From Turbatrix aceti (Eukaryota; Nematoda; Chromadorea; Rhabditida; Panagrolaimidae): DNA of 64,000 nt. The position numbers and the translations under genes are program-made. The notes below the pieces were generated by a model, which was given only the letters and a program-made list of their open reading frames with translations, was not told the origin of the DNA and made no database searches. How positions within the stretch are numbered: the stretch's first letter is position 1; each line of letters begins with the position of its first letter. Below, in pieces: positions 49,708-60,548 of the stretch. The stretch spans positions 9,246-73,245 of the forward strand of contig OZ017770.1 in assembly GCA_963969345.1 (NCBI GenBank). The letters run 5' to 3'.

Positions 49708-51468
49708 TTATGAAGTATCCATGTTGACAAACGAAGAGGCGTCGGCTTCAGCATCCGCGTCAGCACCGGTGTCAACATCCTGTTCAAGATCGCCGTCTGT
49801 GCCAAATGACTCCGATTCACGGTACCGAGTAGCTGCTTGACGATATTTGTGAATAACGCGGTGGCGCTGATACTGTCCTCCAAAAATTATTACATTATCG
49901 CATTTAAGTAATTTTAAAGCTTACCAATCCTATGCTTCTGTGCGTCAATGACATGAAGTAATTCTGTTTCTCTGTGTTCTTGATAATTTTGCAGCTTATT
50001 TACAGCCGCTGTAAGAGCTAAAAAAAGATGTTTTTAAAATTCTCACAAATCGTTAAGCTTTGATTCCTACCCATTATTTTATCCGATTGCTCGCGAAATC
50101 TTTTGTCTAATGAGTCAACAAGATTTGAAAATTTTCCGACTATGTTTTGAATTTCAGCCGATTGTTGTGATAAATCAGTGGAGGCACTGGATTCTCTTTC
50201 CGATCCAATTGTGGTAGAATTAAAAGATTGTTGTCCGCTATTCTGTCCATTTCCGCTTGAACTCGAATCATACGGCGAATTAGAACTCCTGCAACAAAAG
50301 ATTAATTCATGACGTCAAAAAAAACATACTGAGGTGAATTTTTTTCGCCACTCCATTCACTGTTACTGCTACCATTGTTGCTCTCTTTTGACGCCATTGT
50401 TTTATCTTTTAAATCGGATTTGCTGGATGACATGGAATCTTCAGTTACTGAATGTTTTTCGAGTGTGCGCGAAGCCAATACAGCCGCAGTAATTACTTGT
50501 TGCATAAAAAAATTTGAAAACATTGGAGGAAGATTCATGATGGAGGATGAATCATCGCTGGAAGACGCTTGTTGACAACTTAGATGCGAGTCACAACGAC
50601 TTCCTTGTGTTCGTAACGGAGAATCGTCTGATTTATCATTAGACCGTTCTTTAGAATTGCGTTTTCTAGTTGGTCGGCCGGGTCTGCCACTATACAGCGC
50701 TGTTAAGGTTCGAGAAAGATAAAGCAAAACTCACTTTCTTGCTACACAGTCGGTATACAACTTTTCAAAATCTTTTTTTTCAATTAATTTGCACCGGTTG
50801 ACACCAAGTTGGATAGCGCCAAGGTTTCGCAAAGCACGAACCTGAAAAGCTTATATAAAAAATGTTTGAACAAAAGTACCTTACAGTGTTCCGCTCTGGC
50901 CAAAATCGACTCTCGACTCTGACTCAGAGTTGAGAGTCGAGAGTCGAAAGAGTCGACTCTTTCGACTCCGACTCCCAGAATGGACTCTTTGACTCCGAGT
51001 CAAAATAGGTTCACAGAAAATGCATCAATAAAAGCCTAAAACTGCGTGCTTTCATCGTTAACGACTTTTTATTTTACAAAATCAAAAGTTTGGCACCAAA
51101 AATGGCTATAAAAGTGTATTTTTTTCAAAAAAAATTCATCAAAGAGTCGACTCCAAAGAGTCAAAAAGTTATTTTGAAAAAATCGACTCTCGTCAGGGTC
51201 AAAGAATCGACTCTGAGTCGGAGTCAGCGGAACACTGGTACCTCATCTTTAAAATGATCAAATATTAACACAAAAAAGTTACCTGTTGGACATCGCAGTT
51301 CAAAGGTTTTATGCTCAGTCTTTTGAGCTTGGTGTAAACAGTATGAAGACCACTCACATACTTCTTCAGAAATAAATCATATATCTGAGGAAGACATATC
51401 ATTTCTTTGTTACAAACTTCGAAACCAACAACATTTTGGCCCCGGAGAGTGTAATATTGCGCTTGCAT
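49708..51468 (-). CDS. dac-1: Dachshund homologue (Ski/Sno/Dac family)
   Basis: Nuclear transcriptional cofactor. Exon 1 (51283-51468) and exon 2 (50735-50841) encode the DACHbox-N: NKEMICLPQIYDLFLKKYV, GLHTVYTKLKRLSIKPLNC, VRALRNLGAIQLGVNRCKL. This is followed by the family tag GRPGRPTRKRN. A Ser-rich linker leads to a C-terminal coiled coil (about 50150-49800: FSNLVDSLDKRFREQSDK, LQNYQEHRETELLHV), the second Dachshund box, and an acidic tail. The N-terminus is short: the ATG at 51468 lies just after a TTTTCAG that may be a trans-splice site. The intron between exons 1 and 2 is 441 nt because of a MITE. Confidence 0.93.
50884..51237. mobile_element. hAT-like MITE, GAGTCGACTC family
   Basis: 354 bp, CAGTGTTCCGCT to AGCGGAACACTG (perfect 12-bp inverted ends), flanked by GTACCTTA and GTACCTCA (7 of 8). 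Arms are dense in AGTCGACTCT and GACTCGGAGTC words. Sits in the dachshund intron that interrupts the DACHbox. Confidence 0.9.
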
Positions 51469-51792
51469 GTTAACAGAATAAATTTTGGATACTGAAAACA
51501 AAAACACGACAATCTGTAAATATATCTGCTTCGAGCTATATCCATATTTGCTGTCGTGGTGTCATAGAATACTAAGAGGTTTTGCACAACAATCGCCTAA
51601 ACACCGGCTTTTTTACCATTTTTATTGCTTATTTCTAACATGACAACAGGCCGTTGAGAAGATATCACATTATAATGCCACGGCGGCTAGAAACTTCTAA
51701 TACTGACGACAGAAAATATTTGTTACAAAAGTTTCGGAAAACAGCACAACATGCGTAATCATTGCTTGTTGTCGTATAAACAACGTCAATGT

Positions 51793-52500
51793 TTAAGAAG
51801 ATAACTGTTGGTGCAAAATTGGAACGTATGAATCGTATTCAGCTTGAAAAAAGTTGCCGGCTATAGGAGAGCCTAGTCTGTGTTTGTCGGCAAAACGTTG
51901 AGCACGGAACCTTGGTCTTCCAGACGACGAATATTTAGATATGTGACCCATATCAAAGTCAGACAATGGACCATCTTGCAAGTAAACAAGAAAAACATAT
52001 CTGTGAAGACTAGTTGAGATAGGTGGTCCAGCTCCGACGTACTCGGCAAAAATAGAACCTTTTTGAATGTCATTATTTGGAACATTTGTAACTAGCCAAT
52101 GCAGAAATTCACGACGAGATGGATTTTCCCTAGACGGTGCATCAGGATCTATCGAAGTATAGTGCACATTATTTAGAATTAAAATGAACAAAAGTACCTG
52201 TCATAATGATTGTGTATAACTGGCCAGGTTTGAAAGGCCATGCCAGCAAAGTCGGTTGATTTTTTACCTCAGAAGGAGTTAGAGTGTTCCCAAGAAGAGC
52301 CTTAATTACATTTATGAATATCTAAAAGGCAATAAAAGGGTTACATTAACACCGCTATCAAATTCTACAAAAAGCAGCTTTGGGGGTGACAAACCAACTA
52401 CGTCTTTTACTACTTTGTGCAGCTTAAACGCGGTTTCAATATCTTCTCCGTGACAATACACAATAAGTAGGCTAAACAAAACAGCGTCCATCCAATTCAT
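51793..52500 (-). CDS. Secreted phosphatidylethanolamine-binding protein (PEBP)
   Basis: Three exons (52345-52500, 52198-52300, 51793-52148), 615 nt, 204 residues. Signal peptide ([13 protein letters not shown]), then the PEBP core: [14 protein letters not shown], the anion-pocket motif [42 protein letters not shown] and a C-terminal [13 protein letters not shown]. Typical PEBPs bind phospholipid head groups; nematode secreted forms are abundant excretory/secretory proteins. The first intron ends in AATTAAG rather than a pyrimidine-rich acceptor, chosen because it alone preserves frame and alignment. Confidence 0.92.
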
Positions 52501-52895
52501 TATAATAACAAGAATTAGAACTCAGTTATTCTCAACGACTGGTAACATTAACGTCAATAAGATTGGTTTGTAAATTGGTGCAAGGTCAAATTTTTTACAC
52601 CGGTGGGTTGTTTTGCAATCAGACAACCTTCGTTTTTACTATCATGCATCTGGGTGTACAAAAAAACTGACCGCAATAGCGCTAACCTGCGGGGTGGCGA
52701 CACGGGGGATGTCCCCGGGATTCCCCGGGGGATTATCCCCGGGGATTCCCCCGCTCAAAAGTAATCCCTCGGGAAATTTAGGTTCCAAGACACTTTGTTG
52801 ATTCAAATTTACTGGTAAAATTCAAAAATAAGAAAAAAAACCCTATAAGTATTGATAAAAGTGTTCGACACTAATGGTTGTTTTGCGTTGATGAC

Positions 52896-53671
52896 TAGGG
52901 TTCCCGTCCCCCCCCGTTCCCCGCGGGGTCCCCGGGGAATTCCCCGCCGGGAGCTCTCCGTATCCCCTCCCCCCGCGACGATCTCCTCCCCGTGAAATTC
53001 CCCGTTCCACTCCTCGTGAAAAATCACTCACCGTATAAGTTCTAATTCAAAATTTTTACGCCGTTTTTGGAAAAAAATGACAAAAATTGAAAAAATGAAA
53101 GAAAACTTTTGATGTAAATGGCCAAGTTTCACTGCTAAAAACCCCTGTAGATTGTTTATTTTAGTTAATTTTGATTTTAAAAAAATCCCCCACTCCCTGT
53201 ATACAAAAATTTGCTCCCCGTGAAATTCTCCGTTATACTCCCCGTGAAGATCTCCTCTCCGTAAATCCCCCGTAATGTAAACCAGAGTTGTCGACCGAGC
53301 CGAGCATTTCAATCGCTCGAATGAAATGCTCGGAATGAAAGGCTCCGCTCGCTCGAATGCTCGGCTTGAAGTATTCGAGCCAAGCCGAGCGGCTCAAAGA
53401 TCACCGTGCCGAGCCTAAAAAATGACCCAAAAATGACGAAAAATGACTTTTTTTTTATGTCAAAACTATGATATTTGTAGTTCATTTACGCTAAATTGTA
53501 CAATTCCAAACACGTTTTTTGTTGTAAAATAGTTTTTGTTGCCGCAAATTTTTTTTTCAAAGCGAAAATTGTGTGGAAAAAATTCCTCGAGGACCACGGA
53601 GCCGAGCCGAGCGGCTCGAAAGCTCGGCTCGGTCGACAACTCTGATGTAAACGGAGGGAAGGGAAACCCTA
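52896..53671. mobile_element. TAGGGTTCCC element, level 3, 8-bp duplication
   Basis: Perfect 8-bp repeat TTGATGAC on both sides (52888-52895, 53672-53679). Ends TAGGGTTCCCGTCCCC and GAAGGGAAACCCTA. Interior of CCCCGTGAAATTCCCCG words. Split by the level-4 element. Confidence 0.88.
53283..53644. mobile_element. GAGCCGAGC hAT-like MITE, level 4, perfect ends
   Basis: 362 bp with a perfect 8-bp repeat ATGTAAAC (53275-53282, 53645-53652) and perfect 23-bp inverted ends beginning CAGAGTTGTCGACCGAGCC. The arms repeat GAGCCGAGC and GCTCGAATG words. The perfect ends make it the youngest layer. Confidence 0.93.
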
Positions 53672-54469
53672 TTGATGACGATTCAAATCGCCCTTTTTAA
53701 ATTTTCAAACTAAGGTATTGGAGTATGTGTACCGGGGGATGTCCCCGGGGACATCCCCGGAAATAATCCTCCGCTTTTAATCCCCCGGAGGATTGCGCCA
53801 CCCTGCCTGCCACAATAACACATGGTAATTCGATACATTAGCCTTTTTATAAACATGACCACCTGATCCCGAACTTACAGCATTGCAATGGTGGGGCGCA
53901 TCACAAGAGACAAGAGAAAGAAGTCATGTTTATTATCTGGTTACAAAAGCTTATGTATCGAAAACCGAGGATAGTATGTTAATGACGAGTTGGGGGGCTA
54001 CCATGGATTGTTGTGGCAGGTTAGCGCTACTGCCGTCAAAAACGTTGGGTTTTAATTTTAGTTCATTATGTAACACAGCATGTTGAAAAAACTTTATTTA
54101 AACAATTGAAAAATATTGTGTGAAAAAAAGGATACAAAAAGTCGCCTTCGATATTGAGACGTCGAAGTTGTTCAAAACAACTAAACTTCATAGTATCCAG
54201 ATAACGTGGAATAAAAAAAACCAAGTCTTACCTTTGATCTTTGGATAGCACCTGCCAACCTCAGGATGTGTAGTTTAAAAAAAAAACAAAAAAAGAGAAA
54301 GAAAGCTATTTAAATGCAGAGCGGAAAAAACACAACAAAGATCCTGATTCTATTCCGTATCGCGGTAAGATAATGTTGTGGAAAAAAAAGAAAAAAACTC
54401 AACGAAAAGATAGCAAATCAAAAAAATAATTGCTACATGCAGAAAGACTACCAAGGACATTATATTACG

Positions 54470-55135
54470 ATACAACAAGCTTTCATTATGAAATTTCGGC
54501 AAAAGCGGCTCCTACCATATTGAAACTCTGAGCCAAACAGAATTTGCGGAACCGAAGAGAAGCTAAAATTATAGAGATGCAAAAAATGAATTTTTCCTAA
54601 TTTTCTCGCGTTTTTTTTACTACAAAGCTGTGGCGTTTTCACGCAAACATGATTTCACTGGAGTTACCCGCACTCACATAAGGAGCACAAAAGGAGCGCA
54701 ACGTGAGGGAGACTTTTTTCAGCTCGAATTCGAATAAAAATAAAGGGAGCAAAGTCTTTCACATCGGTTGTGCTCCTTTATGCGATTGCGGGTAGTTATT
54801 GATTAACTATCTGTAAATAAAAAAATATAGGCAAAGTCCACCGAAAATAGAATTTGAAAAACATCAATTTTTGTTTTAAAAAAACTGTGATTTTGGCATT
54901 TTTGAGGTTAGACCCTTTTTTATTTTCAACGGATTCTTGATCGAAAACTAAGCCAAATATTGGTTTTCTTGACTAAGATAATTCCTAGTTTTCGTGCAAT
55001 ACCGCTTAAAAACAAAAAAATGTTAGTTGCGGCACGCACAACTTCGGCATCTCTTCGGTTCCGCAAATTCTGTTTAGCACAAAGTCAGTATGGTAAGTGC
55101 TATATTTTGCCAAATATCATGATAGCTCGTTGCAG
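54470..55135. mobile_element. Foldback element with inner hairpin insert
   Basis: About 54470-54590 is inverted at about 55030-55135 (shared AACAGAATTTGCGGAACCGA). Inside, 54662-54795 has its own inverted ends, ACCCGCACTCACATAAGGAG and its complement with a few mismatches, flanked by AGTT on both sides. No coding content. Confidence 0.65.
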
Positions 55136-55165
55136 AAGAATGGGGTGCCCTTGTAAGAACGCGAT

Positions 55166-57094
55166 TTAGCGAGTAAGAATTGAGTGAGACTGAGAAACAG
55201 ACTTCTTGCTACGTTCAGAACGCTTTTTGGATCCATCGTTACGTCGATTTGAATGACTGTTGAGTGCGTCACGGGTTGGTTCATCAAAGCTATTGATATC
55301 GCATTCGGCTTCAGCTCTTTCGTCTACAGGAAGAGATGCTGGTTGAAAAGGAAGAGGATTGCACGTGCCAGCATCCCATTCTTTTGCGTATCCTTTCTTT
55401 ATCAAGATGCGATCGAAGCGAACGACCTACAAAATCATCTTTCATGTAAAACATTGAATACAAATGTTTTACAAACAAATCAACCTTTTTTTTGTGAGTT
55501 GTTATATATAGTCTTACGTAAGGCAAGCCATCACTGCGTGCGTGACCAATAAGTGAGAGTTGAATGATTTTTGAAGTACACAGCTTTTGAAAAAAATTGT
55601 TCGCTTCTTCAGACCATGTTGAACCGTTAATGGGATCAACGAAAGCCAAACGACATTCAATAGATTGAAAAGGCAGTGATAGCAAATCATGTCGCAAAAA
55701 TCGCAGATCGGCGCGAGGCATTCTTGCAAAACCACCGTAATCCACAAACTTCATCAGCATTTCGTCCTGCTGTTCATCGTAATAAAGAGACACTGCTCGA
55801 TACCAACCATTTGCTGCGGGTGCCGCACATACAGTGTTTACTGAGTTCTTGGGGGGTCTAGCGTACTCGGGAAGACCAATTGATCTATTGTATGTTGAGT
55901 TCATGATTTCATCAATAATACCCAATGATGAAAATGTTGGATGTGTGGGTAATTGAACAAAGAAATGCCCCGCATCAATTGGAGCTGAGATGTACACTTC
56001 GCACATGACACCAGCGGGAATAGACAGTTGCATCAAATCACAACTCTGAACCATGGGAGGCTGAATGGGTGGCGGAAAGACGGGTTTTAGATTCAGATTC
56101 GGAAATCGATCGGACGGAAAGCGGTGTCTCATCATATGAAGACATTTGTTAATATCCCCACGTTTGCCTTCAATGCTACAAATCTGATGTGTTTGAAGCT
56201 TAGATTGATCGTAGTGCGGCCGAATGAGAATGCGAACATCAGCGCGGTTGCATAATTCCTTTATCGTCTTCCCGCCAATTCCGATAATCAGACCAACGAG
56301 AGTGTTCGGAACCTCGAACTCGTACATTGGCAAAATGCTGCCATCCGTATCGAATGGGGTGTATGCTGCAGGTGCCATCACCGTAGCACGGCCGCTGTCA
56401 TTTGACATCTGTAACGACTCCAACAAAAACCTATGTTGTGGCAAAAAAAATTAAAAAAAAACGTACTTCGCTGTGTGTCGAATCGACAGATGGTGAATCA
56501 GCCATCTTATAATTTCGTGAGTTCGGACTCGTCGTTTCAGTTGAAACGCCGGTGTTTGATGGCGCCGGGAGTAAATTCTTTGAAGTCAAGGTGACAACTT
56601 TTTTGTTCTTTGGTATAGTAAGTGAGGGAGTTGCAGGCTTTTCTTCGGCACTACAACAAGCAGCCCAGTCGACAATGGGTTCTTGATCCTTAATCAAAAT
56701 GTCAATCTGAAATTTACCATGTTGATTATAAAAACACATCAGCAGATAAAGAACACACAGATGTGAGTTCACGCATCGGTAGTGTACATTCCTCGCTGCA
56801 AATAGTCAAACTCTCGACACGTTCTTCTAACTCATGACTGGTTTCGTCCGGTACCTTAGACTCGGAAAAATTGGATGGTTTAATCTGAGGAACAGAAGTG
56901 ATAGGCGTGGAAGAATCCTCGACAGCAAGATCGGAATCAACACGAGACATGTCGGACGAAACAGAGTCTTGCGGATCGGTTTGAATTGATTTTTTCTTGA
57001 CTATGAAATAGTACAGTGCCACCGCAGCAATCGATGCGCCTCCGATAGCGATGACAGTTATTACGCGCTGAGAACGATGAGCTTCTGGGAGCAT
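55166..57094 (-). CDS. akap-1: KH-Tudor protein, AKAP1-like
   Basis: Probably anchored in the outer mitochondrial membrane by an N-terminal helix (VITVIAIGGASIAAVALYYF, followed by KKK). A disordered stretch leads to one KH domain (VPNTLVGLIIGIGGKTIKEL, with the GxxG as GIGG), then a Tudor domain with the core NGWYRAVSLYYDEQ and LMKFVDYGGFARM, and a basic, Ser/Arg-rich tail (SKKRSERSKKS). One KH plus one Tudor with an N-terminal TM fits AKAP1 better than TDRKH, which has two KH domains. Likely role: tethering mRNAs and signalling proteins at mitochondria. Stop at 55166-55168. Confidence 0.88.
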
Positions 57095-58788
57095 TATGCG
57101 ACCATGAGGTGCCGCTTAGGTCGCTCACTTTGAATTTTAGGCTCGTTGCGCTAGTGTAATACACACCTTTTTGCAGCCTAGAAAAACATTATCATCAAGT
57201 CTTTGGATTTGCCAATAGGATGGGATAAACACGGAAGTGATTCATAATTAATAGGCTAAAAAATCAGCAAAATTATGAAAAAAAATACCAAAAATTGTAC
57301 AATTTTAGGCAAAGGCAGTTTGTCGTTGTGTAAAAAAAGACGGGCTGAGTTGTTAGAGCGTGTTAGAGGTACAAAGGTCTGATTGCTGACGTGTTTCGAG
57401 CTAGTCAGTGTTTTTTGCGCTGATAAATTTCAATGTTTATAATTAACAGACATTTAAGGAAAAAAGTTGATTATATGGTGCATCGGCGTCAAAAAATAGG
57501 ATTGATTCGTCAAAGCCTACTAAGTTAGCACACGCCTGTCAAGCATTGTAAAAACGTGTGCAAGTTGATCGATAAATATTGTTCAATATCGCGATATTCT
57601 TCAAAACATTTTTTAAAATAACCTATATAAAAAACAGAAAACGCATTTGACTAAAAGAAATACGAGAGGAAACATACATACACTGAGAGGGGTAAATGTC
57701 TCGCCGCGCATAAGGCCTCACACCGACCAGTGTCCAATTGTGCGTCCGTTAGTTCACAGCCTGTGAAAAAAGTGAAAGTTGTTCTCGCTGCAGTTCGGTG
57801 TGCGTTATGCAGACACGGACGTCGGACGCTGCGCCGCGTGTCTGTGTGCGCGTTGCGTCGCCCACTGACTGTGTATAGCAAATTCTATGCCTCATACAAC
57901 ATGCAAGACGATAATTATCAATCGTCTTCACTGTCGTTAGACACGCATGTCTGCTGGCTTACGTTGCCGTTCAGCTGATAATATACAAAATGAGAAAATG
58001 TTTTCTTATTTTTTTCACAGGTTCATTGTCAGCCCACGCTATCAAACAAAGTTTTGGTATGGTAGAACGGACAAAGGTTTTGAATAAAAAAACAATGTCT
58101 GTAAAATTTTCATTTCTGAATACGTTTGGACATGCAACATTTACGTCATTTTTTGTTTAGCTTACATTAGTACAAGTTCAAATATGGATGAATTATGCAG
58201 CAAAGTTTTTGACAACGTAAAATAACTGGAAATATAAGTAAAATAAAATTTAAAAAAAAAGAAAAACAACTGACATTACACAATTTTTCTTATACGTAAA
58301 AGCGCTCTCAAACTGGAACGTGCAATAGAAATTCAGGCTTGCTTGCGTGGCAAAAAAGGCTTTGCCTTTTTCTGGTTGCTTTGCAAAAGATACGAAGGCT
58401 GGTAAAACGAAAAAACATGCTCATGTGCATTTTTTTTTTTCTATTTTCGTTAAATATATATTGCTTTAATCTCGATGCCTGTAAAATAGGGGAAAACGAG
58501 GAAACTTATCTACATTAGAACGTTATATACAAAACTCAATTTGATATATTCTGTTTAACTCCTTAACTGTGATACTAACTATTACAGTGTGAGTAGTGCT
58601 GTCGTCATCATCAATCCCGTGTTTGTTTTGAAGAATTTATTTTTTCATTACAAGAACATCTTAGCTATCCATTACTACATAAGCAAGGTTAGAAATTTCT
58701 ACCGCCGATCTGCTTAAAATTTAGAAAAACCAATGAATATCTTGCGTTACATAACATTGTAAAAAACACTAATTCGGATGACGTGAGT
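57095..58788. other. Intergenic gap
   Basis: 1.7 kb. A GC-richer patch at 57700-57970 is open on both strands (82 and 76 codons) but shows no motif, so I attribute the frames to base composition. The rest is AT-rich. Confidence 0.45.
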
Positions 58789-59560
58789 TTATGTCGTAGT
58801 TGTAGCACGGGCAACTGGAGGCTCAATGTCGATGCTAGGGACTGGAGCAACCGTTACGGTTGGTCCAATAGGTTCGGAATAATTATCAAATTGAATTCCG
58901 AAAAACATTGTAAGAAGAGTGCGAAAGATAGGATCTAAATTTTGTGATCTGCGTCATTTTTTTCTTTTAAATACTCACTTTCAACTACACCGCTAATGAC
59001 AGGAAAAGCGTTACGAATTTCATCGCGCGAGTTAGAAGGCAGTTGGCGGAACCGTTGCGAGAAATCAAGGAATTCGGTCTTGAGGCGATCAAGGCTCACA
59101 TTAAACCCAATTTCTCGGAGACGTACAACTGTCTGAATTGTATAAACATTTAATTTTTTTTCATTTGGCACAATACTCACAGTTTCTACAAATTCTTTAG
59201 CGTCTGGACCAAGCGAATCAATACTTTCTTTCAGTTCTGACGCCAAAGACGTGAACTTTTCGTATAAAACAGTTGATCGACTTTTTAGTATCTCCAGGAC
59301 GGCGTCAAATGATCCAAACTGGGTGCTGTTGTTGAAAACTTCTTGAAGTACCTGTTTATCCTCCAAACTTAGCTCATTGTAAAACTTGCGAGCATCTTTG
59401 GGAATAATTTCTAAAAATTACCGCATTTTAGTTTTAATTTAAGATTTTGATTACCTTCAACTCTATCATTGAGAGTATTTCTAGTGTTAAGGAAAATATC
59501 ATTGGCTAATGCTGTGAATGCAACACTAACAACAACACCAAAAATTATTGCCGAATGCAT
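58789..59560 (-). CDS. Fatty-acid and retinol-binding (FAR) protein with extended tail
   Basis: Secreted all-helical lipid carrier of the nematode Gp-FAR-1 family. Four exons (59455-59560, 59181-59410, 58979-59132, 58789-58934), 636 nt, 211 residues. Signal peptide (IIFGVVVSVAFTALA), the family block EIIPKDARKFYNELSLEDKQ, a helical core, and RLREIGFNVSLDRL. Unlike its neighbour it ends with a Pro/Thr-rich tail (VAPVPSIDIEPPVARATTTT), about 30 residues longer than usual. Confidence 0.9.
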
Positions 59561-59915
59561 TTTGTGACTTATTTGAAGACCGACAATCGACCTCAAATAA
59601 TTTAAAATCGTTGTTGTGCGAGTTTTTAAGCTCTCGATGCAATAAAGGTGGACTTGAGCTCATCTATCAATCACTTCCTTGGCTCATTCTAGAGTCTTGT
59701 CTGTTCATTTGACGTATACACTGATTACGCATTTGATGAATTTTAAACTTTAGTCTTCCGTTTGAAAAAAAATCATTTATTTTGATGACCAGCGTGTGAT
59801 ATAATTAGGTGACAATAAACGACAAAGCTTCAATTTATAACGGCATTTAATTATAAATCATTAATGTAAATTAAACAAAACATCGATTTGGCATTATGCT
59901 ATGTGATTATAAGCA
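59561..59915. other. Gap between the two FAR genes
   Basis: 355 bp, AT-rich, nothing seen. Spacing is compatible with either separate promoters or a two-gene operon; no clear U-rich operon signal was found. Confidence 0.4.
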
Positions 59916-60548
59916 TTAGTTCTTTTCAATGGGGCCAATGAATGTCTTGACTGCTTTCTGAACCTTTTCGTCTGCAAAGAGTGGATTACATCATGGATAA
60001 AAGTTCAAAACCTTACTCTGGATGAAGTTTGTCAGCTTAGGGAAAGTGTTCTTAATGTTGGTTTTTGCCGATTCGCTGAGTGCTTCGTATTTGCCGTAGA
60101 TACCGACTCCAACTTCTTTAAGTTGCTTCAAGTTCGGCTTTTCACCCTTCTTGGGTCGCAGTCCGCGCAGCTTATCAATGGCCTAAAATATATGTGTTAA
60201 AAAACGTACAGAAAAACACCGAACCTCTTCAACAAATGACTTAGCTTCAGGCTCAAGGGATTCGATCTTGGTTTTGATTAGAGTGCGAAGTTCGTTAGCT
60301 TTGTTGTATAACTTGTCGCTCTTAACTTTTAGCGCTTCCAGAGCCTGATCTTCGTTTTCGAACGTATCATGTTGTTCAGCGACTTCCTTGAGAATTGTCT
60401 TGTCTTCAGGCGTTAGTGTGGCGTAAAATTCTTTAACTTCGTCGGGGAGAATGTCCTTGAACTGTTCGGGGATGGTATTCAAGCTGAATGGCTTGGCCAA
60501 CGCAATAACGCAAATGAGACACAAAAGAGCAGCTACACGGCACATCAT
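59916..60548 (-). CDS. far-1: Fatty-acid and retinol-binding protein (FAR-1 type)
   Basis: Three exons (60225-60548, 60017-60182, 59916-59971), 546 nt, 181 residues, the usual family size. Signal peptide (AALLCLICVIALAKPF), PEQFKDILPDEVKEFYATLT, the helical core IESLEPEAKSFVEE and KLRGLRPKKGEKPNL. Codons favour C/G third positions (AAG, CTT/CTG, GAG) far more than its neighbours, suggesting high expression. The ATG follows TTTTTTAGGCA, a spliced-leader acceptor. Secreted FARs sequester host or environmental lipids. Confidence 0.95.

Larger units (their letters stand above)
52690..53805. mobile_element. GGGGATCCCC-rich element, level 2
   Basis: Ends CGGGGTGGCGACACGGGGGA and GCGCCACCCTG. Without its own insertion it aligns with 12193-11885 (AAATAAGAAAAAA-type centre, GGTATTGGAGTATG). 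It lies within AACCTG|CCTGCC of the outer arm, giving a short CCTG duplication. Confidence 0.75.
52660..54045. mobile_element. Outermost element of a four-level transposon nest
   Basis: The sequence around 52660-52689 plus 53806-53880 is an imperfect inverse of 53925-54045; shared pieces are TAGCGCTAACCTG, CCTGCCACAA, ATTCGATACAT and AAACATGAC. The arms were once adjacent to a short centre; the left arm was split by the element at 52690-53805. Outer boundaries are approximate. Confidence 0.6.

Noticed and set aside
50890..51237. Short repeats with regular spacing, considered as a CRISPR-like array
   Set aside because: The words are palindromic and inverted toward each end, between transposon termini with a target duplication; the genome is eukaryotic.
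57651..57978. Overlapping frames on both strands in a GC-richer patch
   Set aside because: Both strands are equally open, no motif or signal peptide, consistent with base composition alone.
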